Below, piece by piece: positions 19,464 to 28,062 of a DNA stretch of 64,000 nucleotides. A program made the position numbers and the translations under genes. Numbering within the stretch: the first letter of the stretch is position 1; every line of letters begins with the position of its first letter. The DNA is from Rebecca billardiae RCC1528 (taxonomy: Eukaryota; Haptophyta), in assembly GCA_965240325.2 (NCBI GenBank), contig OZ251224.1:310001-374000 (forward strand), written 5' to 3'. A model generated the notes under the pieces. The model did no database searches and had not been told where the DNA came from. It was given only the letters and a program-made list of their open reading frames with translations.

Positions 19464-22400
19464 ATGACGATGGAGGGGTGCGTGCGCAAGCTCGAGGGCC
19501 ATTCGGAGTGCGTGCACTCGGTGGCGATCTCGAGCGCGGACGGCGGGGGGCGTTGGGCGCTCTCCGCGTCGTACGACACGACGCTGCGCCTGTGGGACCT
19601 CCAGTCCGGCGAATGCGTGCGCACGCTCGAGGGGCACGAGGACTGGATCCGCACCGCCGCGATCGCGAGCTCGGACGGCGGCTGCCGCTGGGCTGTCTCC
19701 GCGTCGCGCGACCGGACGCTGCGGCTGTGGGACCTGCAGGCGGGCACGTGCGTGCGCGTGCTCGAGGACCTCACCGCGGACAGCCTCTTCTACGTCGCCA
19801 TCTCCGCGGCGGACGGCGGCTGCCGCTGGGCGGTCGCCGCGGCGGGCAAGACGCTGCTGCTGTGCGACCTGCAGGCGGGCGCGTGCGTGCGCACGATCGA
19901 GGGGCACACGAGCTACGTGAACGCGGTGGAGCTCTCCGAGGCCGACGGCGGGCGGCGCTGGGCCGTCTCCGCCTCGGCGGACAAGACGCTGCGGCTGTGG
20001 GACCTCCAGTCGTGGGACCTGCAGCGCGGCGCGTGCGTGCGCACGCTCGAGGGGCACAGCGGCTTCGTGTACGCGGTGGCGATCTCGCACGCGGACGGCG
20101 GGTGCCACTGGGCGGTGTCCGCCTCGGCGGACACGACGCTGCGCCTGTGGGACCTCCAGTCCGGCGCGACCGTGTGCACGCTCGAGGGGCACACCAGCCC
20201 TGTGCTGTCGGTCGCGCTCTGCGACGCGGACGGCGGCTGCCGCTGGGCGGTGTCCGCGTCGTATGACGGCAGCGTGCGGCTGTGGGACGTGCAGGGCGCG
20301 GCGTGCGTGCACGCGTTCGAGGGGCACACCGGCTGCGTCTACTCCGTCGCCGTCGCCGCGTCCGACGGCTGCCTCCGCGCGGCGCTCTCCGCCTCGTTCG
20401 ACGGCACCGTCTGCGTGTGGGACCTGGCGCAGGGGCAGGGGCAGGGGCAGGGGCAGGCGCAGGGGCCGGAGCATGGCGCGCTCGCGCACGCGCCCGCAGC
20501 CGGCGGCGCGGGCGGCGCGGACGGCGCCGACGGCGCGGGCGCGGGCGCGGGCGGCGGGCTCGTCGACACGCTCGACGGCATGCGGCGCGCGGCGGAGGAG
20601 GCGCGCGCCGCGCTGCAGGGCTGCCAGGATCGGATCCGCGCGTCGCTGGGCGCGGGTGGAGGCGTGGACGAGGCGCTGGTGGCGGCGAGGGACGCGTGCA
20701 GGGCGCGGCTGGCGGCGGCGCTGGAGCGGCTCGGCGCCGACGCGCTCAGCGAGCGGAAGCACGGCGCGGCGGCGATGCGGCAGGAGGCGCGCGTGCTGCG
20801 CGCCGCGCTCGCCGAGGAGCTGGCGGCCGGCGGCGGCGGCGGCGGCGGCGGCGCGGCGGCGCCGAGCGGCGCGGCCGCGCTCGCGCGCGCGTGCGTGGCC
20901 GCGCTGCGCGCGCACGACGCCTGGCTCGATGCCGGGCGCACGGACGGCGCGGCGCGCGGCGCGGTGGCGTGCGCGTGGGCGCTCGCGCGCGCGTGGGCCG
21001 AGCACCTCGAGCCACCCGCCGCGCCCGCCGCGCCGCGCCCGCCCGCCGAGTCGGACGACGCGGCGGGCGCGCGCGCGTGGGCGCGCGCGCTGCGCGCGCT
21101 CGAGGCGCGCGTGGGCGCGGGGCGGCTGCTCGACGCGGCGGCCGAGCGCGCCGCGGAGTGCGAGCGCTCGGCGGCGCTGGCGGAGGGCGCGCGCGAGCTC
21201 GCGCGCGCGGCCGAGGCCGAGCTGCGCGCCGTGCGCGCGCTGCCCTCCGCAGACGTCGCGCGCGGCGCCGAGCTGCGCGAGCGCGAGGACGAGGCGCGGC
21301 GCACGACGCGCGCGCTGCGCGCCGAGCGCCGCCGGCTCGAGGACGCGGAGGAGGAGGCGGCCTCGGGCGAGGGCGGCGCGGCCGAGGTGGAGCGCGCGCG
21401 CCGCGCCGTGCTCGACGCGCAGCGCGCCGCGCAGGCGGCGCAGCGCGGCCGCGAGCAGGCGGTCGACCGGCTGTACGAGTGGGCGGGCGGGCCGTTCCCC
21501 GAGCTGCCCGCGGTGCTGCCCGAGCTGTTCTCCGGCGCGGGCGCGCTGCCGGCGGGCGCGCGGCCCGCGCTGCTCCACGGCCGCGCGCTCGAGCAGTACG
21601 GCCGCGTCGAGTGGCCGGCGGGCGCGGCGCCGGGCGTGGCGCGCCACCCGATCCTCCTGTGCGAGTACGCTGCCGAGCGCGTCGTGCTCAAGGAGTACCC
21701 TCTCGGCTCGGACACGGAGCGGCGGCGGCTGGAGAGGGAGGTGGCGGTGGCGCGCGCGCACGCGCACCCGAACGTCGCGCGCGCGTGCGGCGTCTTCCTG
21801 CAGCCGAGCGCGCAGGGCGGCGGGCACGCGCGCGCGTACGTGCAGGCCCCGCTCTACTCGGGCGGCACGCTGCGCGGCTGGCTCGAGAGAGAGCCGCCGC
21901 CGCCGGCCGACGCGACGCGCGGCGCCTCGCCCGCCGCGCTGTACGACCCGCGCCACCCGGCGGTCGCGCCCGTGCGCGTGCGCGCGCTGCGCCAGCTCCT
22001 CAGCGCCGTCGCGCACCTGCACGCGCGGCAGGTCGTCCACGGCGACCTCAAGCTGGAGAACGCGCTCGTGCAGCTGCCGGGCGACGACGCGTCGGGAGAG
22101 CCGCTCGCGAGGGGCGAGGCCTTCCGCGTGCGCCTCGCCGACTTTGACCTCGCGCGCGCGGACGGCGACGACGACGGCGGCGGCGGCGGCGGCGCCGCCG
22201 CCTCCGCCACCACGCGCGCGGGCGGCGGCACCGACGGCCACATGGCGCCCGAGCTCCTCGCGGGCGGCCGCGCGAGCGCCGCCACGGACGTGTTCGCGTT
22301 TGGCGTGTGCGTGCTGCGCGCGCTCGCCGCCGACGAGCCGACGCGCGCCGCCGTGCTCGGCTCGCTCGCCGGCGCGCGCCGCGCCGCCGCCGCGCTCGGC

Positions 22401-23462
22401 GAGCCGCTCATCGTCGCCGCGCTCTCGGACAGCGCGCGCGCGCGGCCGAGCGCCGCGCGGCTCGAGGGCGCCGCGCTGTTTGGCGCGAGCGACGAGGCGC
22501 TGCGCGAGGCGGAGGCGGCGCGCGCGGCGGCGGCGGCGGCGCGCGCCGCGTGCGTTGTCTGCCTGGACGACGTGCCCCCCGCGCACGGCGTCGACTGCGC
22601 GGGCGACGCGCCGCCCGCCGACGCCCCGGCGCACCACTTCGTCTGCGACGAGTGCCTCTCCGCGCACGTGCTCAGCTGCGCCGAGCCTGACGTGGGCGGC
22701 GGCGGCGGGCGGCGGCTGGACGAGGACGGCTGCGTGCGCTGCGTCGGCGGCGGCTGCGAGCGCACCTACCTCGACTCGACCCTCGCGCGCCACGCGACGC
22801 GCGCCGCGTTCGACGCGTACTGGCGCGCGCGCGAGCGGCGCACCGAGGCCAAGGCCGAGGCGGGCGTCGAGCTGCGCGTGCGCGAGGAGCTCGCGCGCCG
22901 CACGCCGGCCGGGCAGGGCGGCGCGGCGGCGCGGCGGCGGCACATCGTCGAGGAGATCCTCACGCTCAAGTGCCCGCGCTGCTCCATGGCGTTTGCTGAG
23001 TGGCTGGACGGTGAGCGCGGCTTCAACGGCTGCTGCGCGCTCAAGTGCGCGCGCGAGCGCTGCGGCTGCCGCTTCTGCGCCTACTGCCTCGCCGACTGCG
23101 GCGACGACGCGGCGGCCGCGCACGCGCACGTGCGCGAGTGCGCGCAGGGCAACGGATCGTGGTGGGCTTCGAACGCCGAGTTCGCCGCCGCGCAGCACCG
23201 CCGCCGCGTGCGCGAGCTCCGCGCGTACCTCGACGCCGAGGCGGGCGAGGACGGCGCCGCGCGCTCCGCCACCCTCCGCTCCGTCGAGCGCGAGCTGCGC
23301 GACCTGCAGATCGAGCTGGTCGAGGGCGCAGACGGCGCGCTCGAGCTCAAGGCCGCCACGCAGGTGCCGGTCGACGGCGTGCGCGCACAGTCCAAGCTGA
23401 TGGCGCGCTTCTTCGGCGCGCAGAACGTCGTGCAGGGCCGCGCGCCGCGGCCGTGGGACTGA
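19464..23462 (+). CDS. WD40 - coiled coil - protein kinase - RBR-like zinc-finger fusion protein
   Basis: A 1332-residue intronless frame. The first ATG is used; the frame opens earlier only at a GTG. Residues 1-322 hold seven WD40 repeats of about 45 residues (CVRTLEGH...RWAVSAS..TLRLWDLQ), enough for one beta-propeller. A Gly-Gln run and an Ala/Arg/Glu-rich helical segment follow (about 370-680). A protein-kinase domain spans about 715-1005: K743 in VVLKEY, HGDLKLEN at 859-866 (HRD becomes HGD; D861 and N866 kept), DFD at 893-895 instead of DFG, and APE at 928-930. The Gly-rich loop is not clear. The C-terminus has a RING-like cluster (C1030-C1033 onward) and an IBR/RING2-like cluster (CPRC at 1170-1173, NGCCALKC at 1188-1195, then C1200, C1202, C1205, C1208, C1212, H1220, H1222, C1226). 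C1190 or C1191 could be an RBR-type catalytic cysteine. It may be a scaffolded kinase/ubiquitin ligase; both activities are inferred. Confidence 0.88.
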   Translation: MTMEGCVRKLEGHSECVHSVAISSADGGGRWALSASYDTTLRLWDLQSGECVRTLEGHEDWIRTAAIASSDGGCRWAVSASRDRTLRLWDLQAGTCVRVLEDLTADSLFYVAISAADGGCRWAVAAAGKTLLLCDLQAGACVRTIEGHTSYVNAVELSEADGGRRWAVSASADKTLRLWDLQSWDLQRGACVRTLEGHSGFVYAVAISHADGGCHWAVSASADTTLRLWDLQSGATVCTLEGHTSPVLSVALCDADGGCRWAVSASYDGSVRLWDVQGAACVHAFEGHTGCVYSVAVAASDGCLRAALSASFDGTVCVWDLAQGQGQGQGQAQGPEHGALAHAPAAGGAGGADGADGAGAGAGGGLVDTLDGMRRAAEEARAALQGCQDRIRASLGAGGGVDEALVAARDACRARLAAALERLGADALSERKHGAAAMRQEARVLRAALAEELAAGGGGGGGGAAAPSGAAALARACVAALRAHDAWLDAGRTDGAARGAVACAWALARAWAEHLEPPAAPAAPRPPAESDDAAGARAWARALRALEARVGAGRLLDAAAERAAECERSAALAEGARELARAAEAELRAVRALPSADVARGAELREREDEARRTTRALRAERRRLEDAEEEAASGEGGAAEVERARRAVLDAQRAAQAAQRGREQAVDRLYEWAGGPFPELPAVLPELFSGAGALPAGARPALLHGRALEQYGRVEWPAGAAPGVARHPILLCEYAAERVVLKEYPLGSDTERRRLEREVAVARAHAHPNVARACGVFLQPSAQGGGHARAYVQAPLYSGGTLRGWLEREPPPPADATRGASPAALYDPRHPAVAPVRVRALRQLLSAVAHLHARQVVHGDLKLENALVQLPGDDASGEPLARGEAFRVRLADFDLARADGDDDGGGGGGAAASATTRAGGGTDGHMAPELLAGGRASAATDVFAFGVCVLRALAADEPTRAAVLGSLAGARRAAAALGEPLIVAALSDSARARPSAARLEGAALFGASDEALREAEAARAAAAAARAACVVCLDDVPPAHGVDCAGDAPPADAPAHHFVCDECLSAHVLSCAEPDVGGGGGRRLDEDGCVRCVGGGCERTYLDSTLARHATRAAFDAYWRARERRTEAKAEAGVELRVREELARRTPAGQGGAAARRRHIVEEILTLKCPRCSMAFAEWLDGERGFNGCCALKCARERCGCRFCAYCLADCGDDAAAAHAHVRECAQGNGSWWASNAEFAAAQHRRRVRELRAYLDAEAGEDGAARSATLRSVERELRDLQIELVEGADGALELKAATQVPVDGVRAQSKLMARFFGAQNVVQGRAPRPWD

Positions 23463-23759
23463 CGGGCGCGGCGCCGCGCCACCGGGAGCGACTACGGCGA
23501 TGAGCAGCAGGACGAGGCTACTTTACTCCAGGACGAGGAGGCGGGCGCGCCGCCGCGGGCGTCACGCGCGCGGCATGCAATATTGATGCGCATGCCGCCA
23601 GGCGTGTGCTGACTGACGCCGCAACGCCCGTGATGCCATATCAATCATCCACCGGGCCGGCCCTACCGACTACCGCGAGTGCAAGTCTGAAGTCATCAGC
23701 GACTGCCATCATCCAGACTGCTGTGTGGATATGATGCTGATGATGATCATGCATATATC
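23463..23759. other. intergenic, no gene seen
   Basis: 297 bp between the WD40-kinase stop and the right end of dispersed-element copy 1. A run of ATGATG triplets precedes the element end. Nothing coding. Confidence 0.5.
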
Positions 23760-23984
23760 ATGACCGCGTTCCGCGGTCCTTCCGTAGAACCAACGCAGTT
23801 AGAGGCCCGCGGTGCACCCTCCGTCGGCCGTCGGCTGTCACTGTCAGTCTGACATGTGTAACAGTTCGCCTGAGGACTGTCGCCGCGCGGGCCGCGCGCG
23901 GGGAAGCGGCCGCTGGGGCGGCGCGCGCGCGCAGGGCGAGAGGCGCCGCGCGGCGCGGGCCGGCGCGTGCGCGCGTGCGGGCGC

Positions 23985-24930
23985 ACCTGCTTGAGGTGCT
24001 CGCGCTGCGCCATGCGCTCGACGACGGGCCGCTGGTCGCTCAGCCGGCGCGCCTCGTGCCGGCAGAGCGAGAGCGCGCGCCACTCGGCTGCCCTGGCCTG
24101 CCGCTGCGCAGCCGCGCACCGAGACCGAGCGAGCGGAGCTCGGGGTGGAACGAGGCCAGCGGCGCGTCGCGCCTGCCGCGGCGCGTGCGCGCCTGCTCCA
24201 CCGCGCCGCCGTGCTCGCCCGCCGCCTCCTCCGCCGCGTCGGCGGCCTCGAAGACGGCGGCGGCCAGCCAACGGCAGGCTCGGAGCCTGTGCGCGCTCCT
24301 GAACCGGCGCCGATCGCCTCGACGGCCGTCTACTCCGCACAGCTGGCTGCTCGAGCTGCTGCACGGGGCGTCGCGACGAGGGCGCCGCGCGCGCCCAGCG
24401 CGTCCGTCGCCGCGTCGCGCAGCGCGTCGCGCTCGGCGTCGCGCTTCGCCAGCTCGGCGCACAGCGCCTCCGCGCGCACGTGCTGGCATGCACGGCCTGT
24501 CTGTCAGTGTCTGTGTGCCTGTGACGCCGCCCATCTGCGCGCGCAGCTCGGCTGCAGCTCGGCTGCAGCTCGACGGCGGACTCGTCGCGGCTGGCGGCGA
24601 GGGTGCGCAACGCGTCGACGGCCGAGGCCTGCAGCCCGGTGATCGCCGCGTCGACGCGCGCGGCGCATTCCCAGCGCAGCTCCTCGCGCTACGTGGCCGC
24701 CGCTTGCGTGCAGCAGTGTCTTGCGAGCGTTCGGGACTGGCTGGCTGCTCGTCCTCACGCTGCTGCACCTCAGCGCCGCCGTCGACCGAGTTGAGGAGGA
24801 GCTCGCGCTCGGCGTCGAGGAGCGAGCTCGCGTGCTCGAGCTCGCCCTTCAGCTGCGCGAACTCCGGGCGCATCCGGCTCATCTCCGCTGCGTGCTCGGC
24901 GCGCTCACTCATCCTCGAAGCGTCCGAGCG
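23985..24930 (-). pseudogene. coiled-coil gene fragment inside element copy 1
   Basis: On the minus strand, pieces of a helical, Ala/Arg/Glu-rich protein can be read in shifting frames. MSERAEHAAEMSRM with a following long helix lies near 24900-24780. LRTLAASRDESAVELQ lies near 24610. RAEALCAELAKRDAERDALRD lies near 24480-24410. EHGGAVEQ and APLASFHPELRS lie near 24220-24130, and RRLSDQRPVVERMAQREHLKQ near 24040-23985, followed by GTGCGCCC. The last segments match copies 2 and 3. A stop and frame changes between about 24400 and 24300 break it. The parent gene is not recognised. Confidence 0.6.
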
Positions 24931-25593
24931 ACAAGCTCGTGAGCGTGCTCCGGACTCGGCTCGCCCTTGCGCGCTCCTCCTCGAGCGACGAACACGCCCG
25001 CGGGCAGGCTGTTGCCCGCCGCCTCCGCCGCGATCTCGCCGCCCCCGCCGCCGCGATCTCGTCGCGCATGCTTTGCAGCGGGGCGCTGTGGGCGCGCCGT
25101 CGGCACGGCCTGGCGACGGACCGGACCGAGCGAGACGCGCGCGACGCCTCGGGGAGAGCCGGAGCGGAGCGCGAGGGCGAGAGCAGAGCGCGAGGGGGAG
25201 ACCAGCGGCCGGCCGGCTCCCGCCACCGCGCGCGCACCGCGGCGTACGCGGCGCCGACACGCACGTCCCCGGTCAGGGCGCCGCAGCGACGAAGCGAACG
25301 CGAACGAGCGAGCGAGCAGCTCGAGAGTCGAGGGCCGTCCGTGCTCGGTCGAATAAGTGAGCGTAGGGCGCGCGCCTGGCGGCTCCCAGTATCCAACTTA
25401 TTGCGAATAGGTAGCAAAACTTGATCACTTCCAAGTGCCCGTGTATGGCCTATGTTTCCAGCACCAAGTGATGCATCGGTAAATAACAGCGCGCCGCGCG
25501 CGCACGCAGTACGCCGACATGCAGTAGTTGAGGAGGACCCTGACCATGCACATCAACATGCACTTTCAAAAGGTTGCGCTTAGGCCCGGTTTG

Positions 25594-25800
25594 TAGGCGG
25601 GTAACTTGTTACGTTTTAACAAGCCGCCATAGGCGCCATTCAAAGAATCTCGTTTAACATTAGTGCACAGGCGGTTCATCCATCGAGGCAGGCGGGTAAT
25701 ATGGTTGAACAAGCGCTATTCAAAAGAATCTCTTTTAATATTATAGGGCGGTTCATCCATCGAGACAGGCGGGTAGGTGTTTAAACAAAGCGCTATTCAG
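25594..25800. repeat. short tandem repeat, three degenerate units
   Basis: Units start at AGGCGGGTA near 25595, 25689 and 25768. Each holds a GCGCYATTCA core, and the first two end with GGCGGTTCATCCATCGAG. Unit length is about 80-94 bp, and the last is partial. The array lies within element copy 1 and is not seen in copies 2 and 3. Confidence 0.7.
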
Positions 25801-26170
25801 AAGCATCTGGCCTCATAGCTGTTTTCGACCCAAAACAATCAAACGTCGCTCGGCAAACTCGTACTCCAGCAATCCAGCATACAAGAATGACAAAAATACT
25901 CACTTGTTTCACCCCCGGGGTATCTGATCCCACGTCCGCCCATCGACTTATGCGGAATGGCGTGGGCGCGCTTATTTCGTCAAGCGCGTAGTTGCTAATG
26001 CAGAGCACTATGGGCCAACGTACCCCTCGAAAAAGCGAAAACTCACCCTCCAACACCCCTCAAAATCGTCCCCCGTCCCCTTTTCTTTGATCAAAAGATC
26101 TTTTTGACAACGTAGTGAGGGCCCCCGGCGGGGCTCCACGCTAAGCGCTCCGCCCTACACCGCGGGCCAT

Positions 26171-26501
26171 GATGGCGGGTCAGCGCATGTCATAGCCCGC
26201 CACCCTGCTCACCCTGGGCCTGGCCGCCCGCGCACGGCGGCTCACTCCGCCGAGCCCGAGACCGAGTCACTCCGCCGAGACTCCGCGCGCCCGCGCCCGC
26301 GGGCCGCGGGCCCGCCGAGCAATGTGAGCAGTAGTGCCAGCAGAGTCGTGCGGTAGTCCTAGTAGTATAGCTCATCGGCAGCAGCAGCAGCCCGCGAGAC
26401 GACTCTGGTCGTCGCCGCAGCGTGCTGCGCAGACGGATGGCGACGGCGCAGCCGTTCGGCCAGCCGCTCTCGAGGTCCTCAGCACACTGGCACACTGTCA
26501 C
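26171..26501. other. intergenic, no gene seen
   Basis: 331 bp between the left end of element copy 1 and the 3' end of the DUF1995 gene. No supported gene; it should contain that gene's terminator or, if the last codons are a splice donor, a further short exon. Confidence 0.4.
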
Positions 26502-27890
26502 TCACCAGCTGATGGCGTCGATCTCCGCCTGCGTGGGCTGGCGGCGCTGCTTCGTGCGCGCGTCCTCCGCCGACGCGTCGTCCGCGGCGTACTCGTCGAA
26601 GGAGCGCAGCAGCGCGAAGCCGTCGGCCGTGCGCTTGAGCGCCTGCCACGGCTCCCCGTACCGCATCCCCAGGTGGCCGCGCTCCTTGACGCTCATCGAC
26701 GGCCGCTTCACCAGGTACATGCCGCGCGCGAGGAACACCTGCTGGAAGCCGCGCAGGAAGGCGGCGTGCATCGACGTCTCCTTGATGCCGAAGGTGTAGC
26801 GCAGCTGCGTGTCGTCCAGCTCGGGGTTGACGATGATCCACGTCGCGTCGGGCACCTTGGCGTGCGCCTGCATCAGCGCGAGCACGACCGCGTCGCCGCG
26901 CGAGTTGCGCGGCCGCACGACGACGTACGCATCACACGGCGAGTCGGCGCTCACGCGCGGGCAGTAGTCGTGCGCGGGCCGGCGCTCCGGGCCGCACTGC
27001 ATGGTGTTGAGGCCGCGCGCCTCGTCGCGCGTGACCGGCTTGTTCGCCAGCGCGCAGAACTGCATCGCGCCCTCGGGCGGCGGCTCGCCGTACAGCTGCG
27101 CGTACGCGGCCTCCGCCGAGGCGGCCGCGCCCGCGCTGTCAAACAGCAGCATCGTCGAGCGGCCCGCGCCGAGGATCGGGCGCGCGAGCTCGAAGGCGAG
27201 GAGGTAGAGGAGGCGCTCGTCGAGGGAGCACGCCGACTCGAGGCGCGGGTTGAGCCCGGGCAGCAGCGCCTCGCACCGCAGCATCCGCTGCCCGTCCTCG
27301 AGCGCGCGCATGAGCGACACGGACGCCTGCACGGCCGCGTGCCCGACCGTGCGCGGCACGGCGCACAGCCAGTACTGACACTCGTCGGGCTCGCCGTGCG
27401 CGCTCACGCGGGTGCTGCGCCCGACGAGGCCCTGCGCCTCGTCCCGAAAGCGCAGGCTGTACACGCGGCCCACGTCGATCTGCAGCGACACCGTCTCGCC
27501 GCCCGCGGCCGCGGTGAACCGGCCGCCGGCGCCGCCCTCGGGCCACACGCCGTCCGCGCCCGCGTCAAACGGTTCGGAGGCGTACTCGAGGGTGAGCCCT
27601 TCGGGCACGCGCACCGTCGTCTCGAGAAGGACGCGCTGCGCCGGCTGCACCGACCCCATCGACACCGGCGGCGCGCCCGCCTCGAACTCGGACCACCACT
27701 TGTCCTTGGGCTCCACGGGCGTCGGCTCGGGCAGCGGCACCGCGCCGACGTCCGCGAGGACGACGGCCGGCGCGAGCGGCGCGAGGCGCTGCACGAGAGG
27801 AGGCGTAAGGGCGCTCCTGCCCAGAGGGGCGCCCGGCATCACCCAACCCACCCCGCCCGCGAGGACGAGCGCCGCGAGCGCGCCGCACAT
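26502..27890 (-). CDS. DUF1995-type plastid protein
   Basis: A 462-residue protein. The N-terminus MCGALAALVLAGGVGW is a hydrophobic signal-peptide-like segment followed by VMPGAPLGRSAL, which resembles the bipartite plastid leaders of algae with secondary plastids. The body (about residues 65-440) has the DUF1995 pattern: LARPIL.., MLLFDSAGAAA.AE, DAYVVVRPRNSRGD, then WIIVNPELDD. Plant members include LPA3-like factors for photosystem assembly, but the biochemical role of the domain is not established. The end is ISW-TGA; the same bases could be a GTGAGT splice donor (GCTG|GTGAGTG), so a further exon cannot be excluded. It is divergent from the DA1-like gene. Confidence 0.75.
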   Translation of the reverse strand: MCGALAALVLAGGVGWVMPGAPLGRSALTPPLVQRLAPLAPAVVLADVGAVPLPEPTPVEPKDKWWSEFEAGAPPVSMGSVQPAQRVLLETTVRVPEGLTLEYASEPFDAGADGVWPEGGAGGRFTAAAGGETVSLQIDVGRVYSLRFRDEAQGLVGRSTRVSAHGEPDECQYWLCAVPRTVGHAAVQASVSLMRALEDGQRMLRCEALLPGLNPRLESACSLDERLLYLLAFELARPILGAGRSTMLLFDSAGAAASAEAAYAQLYGEPPPEGAMQFCALANKPVTRDEARGLNTMQCGPERRPAHDYCPRVSADSPCDAYVVVRPRNSRGDAVVLALMQAHAKVPDATWIIVNPELDDTQLRYTFGIKETSMHAAFLRGFQQVFLARGMYLVKRPSMSVKERGHLGMRYGEPWQALKRTADGFALLRSFDEYAADDASAEDARTKQRRQPTQAEIDAISW

Positions 27891-28062
27891 CGCGTCGAGA
27901 GCGCTCTCGCCGGACCTCGCCGACGCCGCCGGTCGTTGTTCGGCCAAGGGTGGTTCGGCGCGGAGCTCATGCGCGGTAAATCCGGCAATTACATTACTGC
28001 GTGGCTGCACCGCCCTCGGTTGGTGGCTGGCTGGCTGGCTGCGAAAAAGGCGGACGATCGCC
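27891..28062. promoter_or_regulatory. bidirectional promoter, DUF1995 gene / DA1-like gene
   Basis: 172 bp between divergent ATGs. It includes a TGGCTGGCTGGCTGG run at 28024-28040. No canonical TATA box. Confidence 0.4.

Larger units (their letters stand above)
23760..26170 (-). mobile_element. dispersed gene-fragment-carrying element, copy 1
   Basis: Read on the minus strand, the left end (26170 downward) starts ATGGCCCGCGGTG and runs through a motif containing AAAAAGATCTTTTGATCAAAG. The right end (about 23795-23760) carries AACTGCGTTGGTTCTACGG followed by a GACCGCG/CGCGGTC hairpin and AT. Both ends recur in copies at 37695-39490 and 55981-58672. No transposase is visible, so it is probably non-autonomous. 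The middle contains coiled-coil coding segments. AT lies on both borders in copies 1 and 3. Confidence 0.75.

Noticed and set aside
17631-23198. A minus-strand frame of over 1800 codons running through the WD40-kinase gene into tepsin
   Set aside because: Only its tepsin part has domain features. The rest is antisense to strong WD40/kinase/zinc-finger motifs and is open because of the extreme G/C third-position bias.
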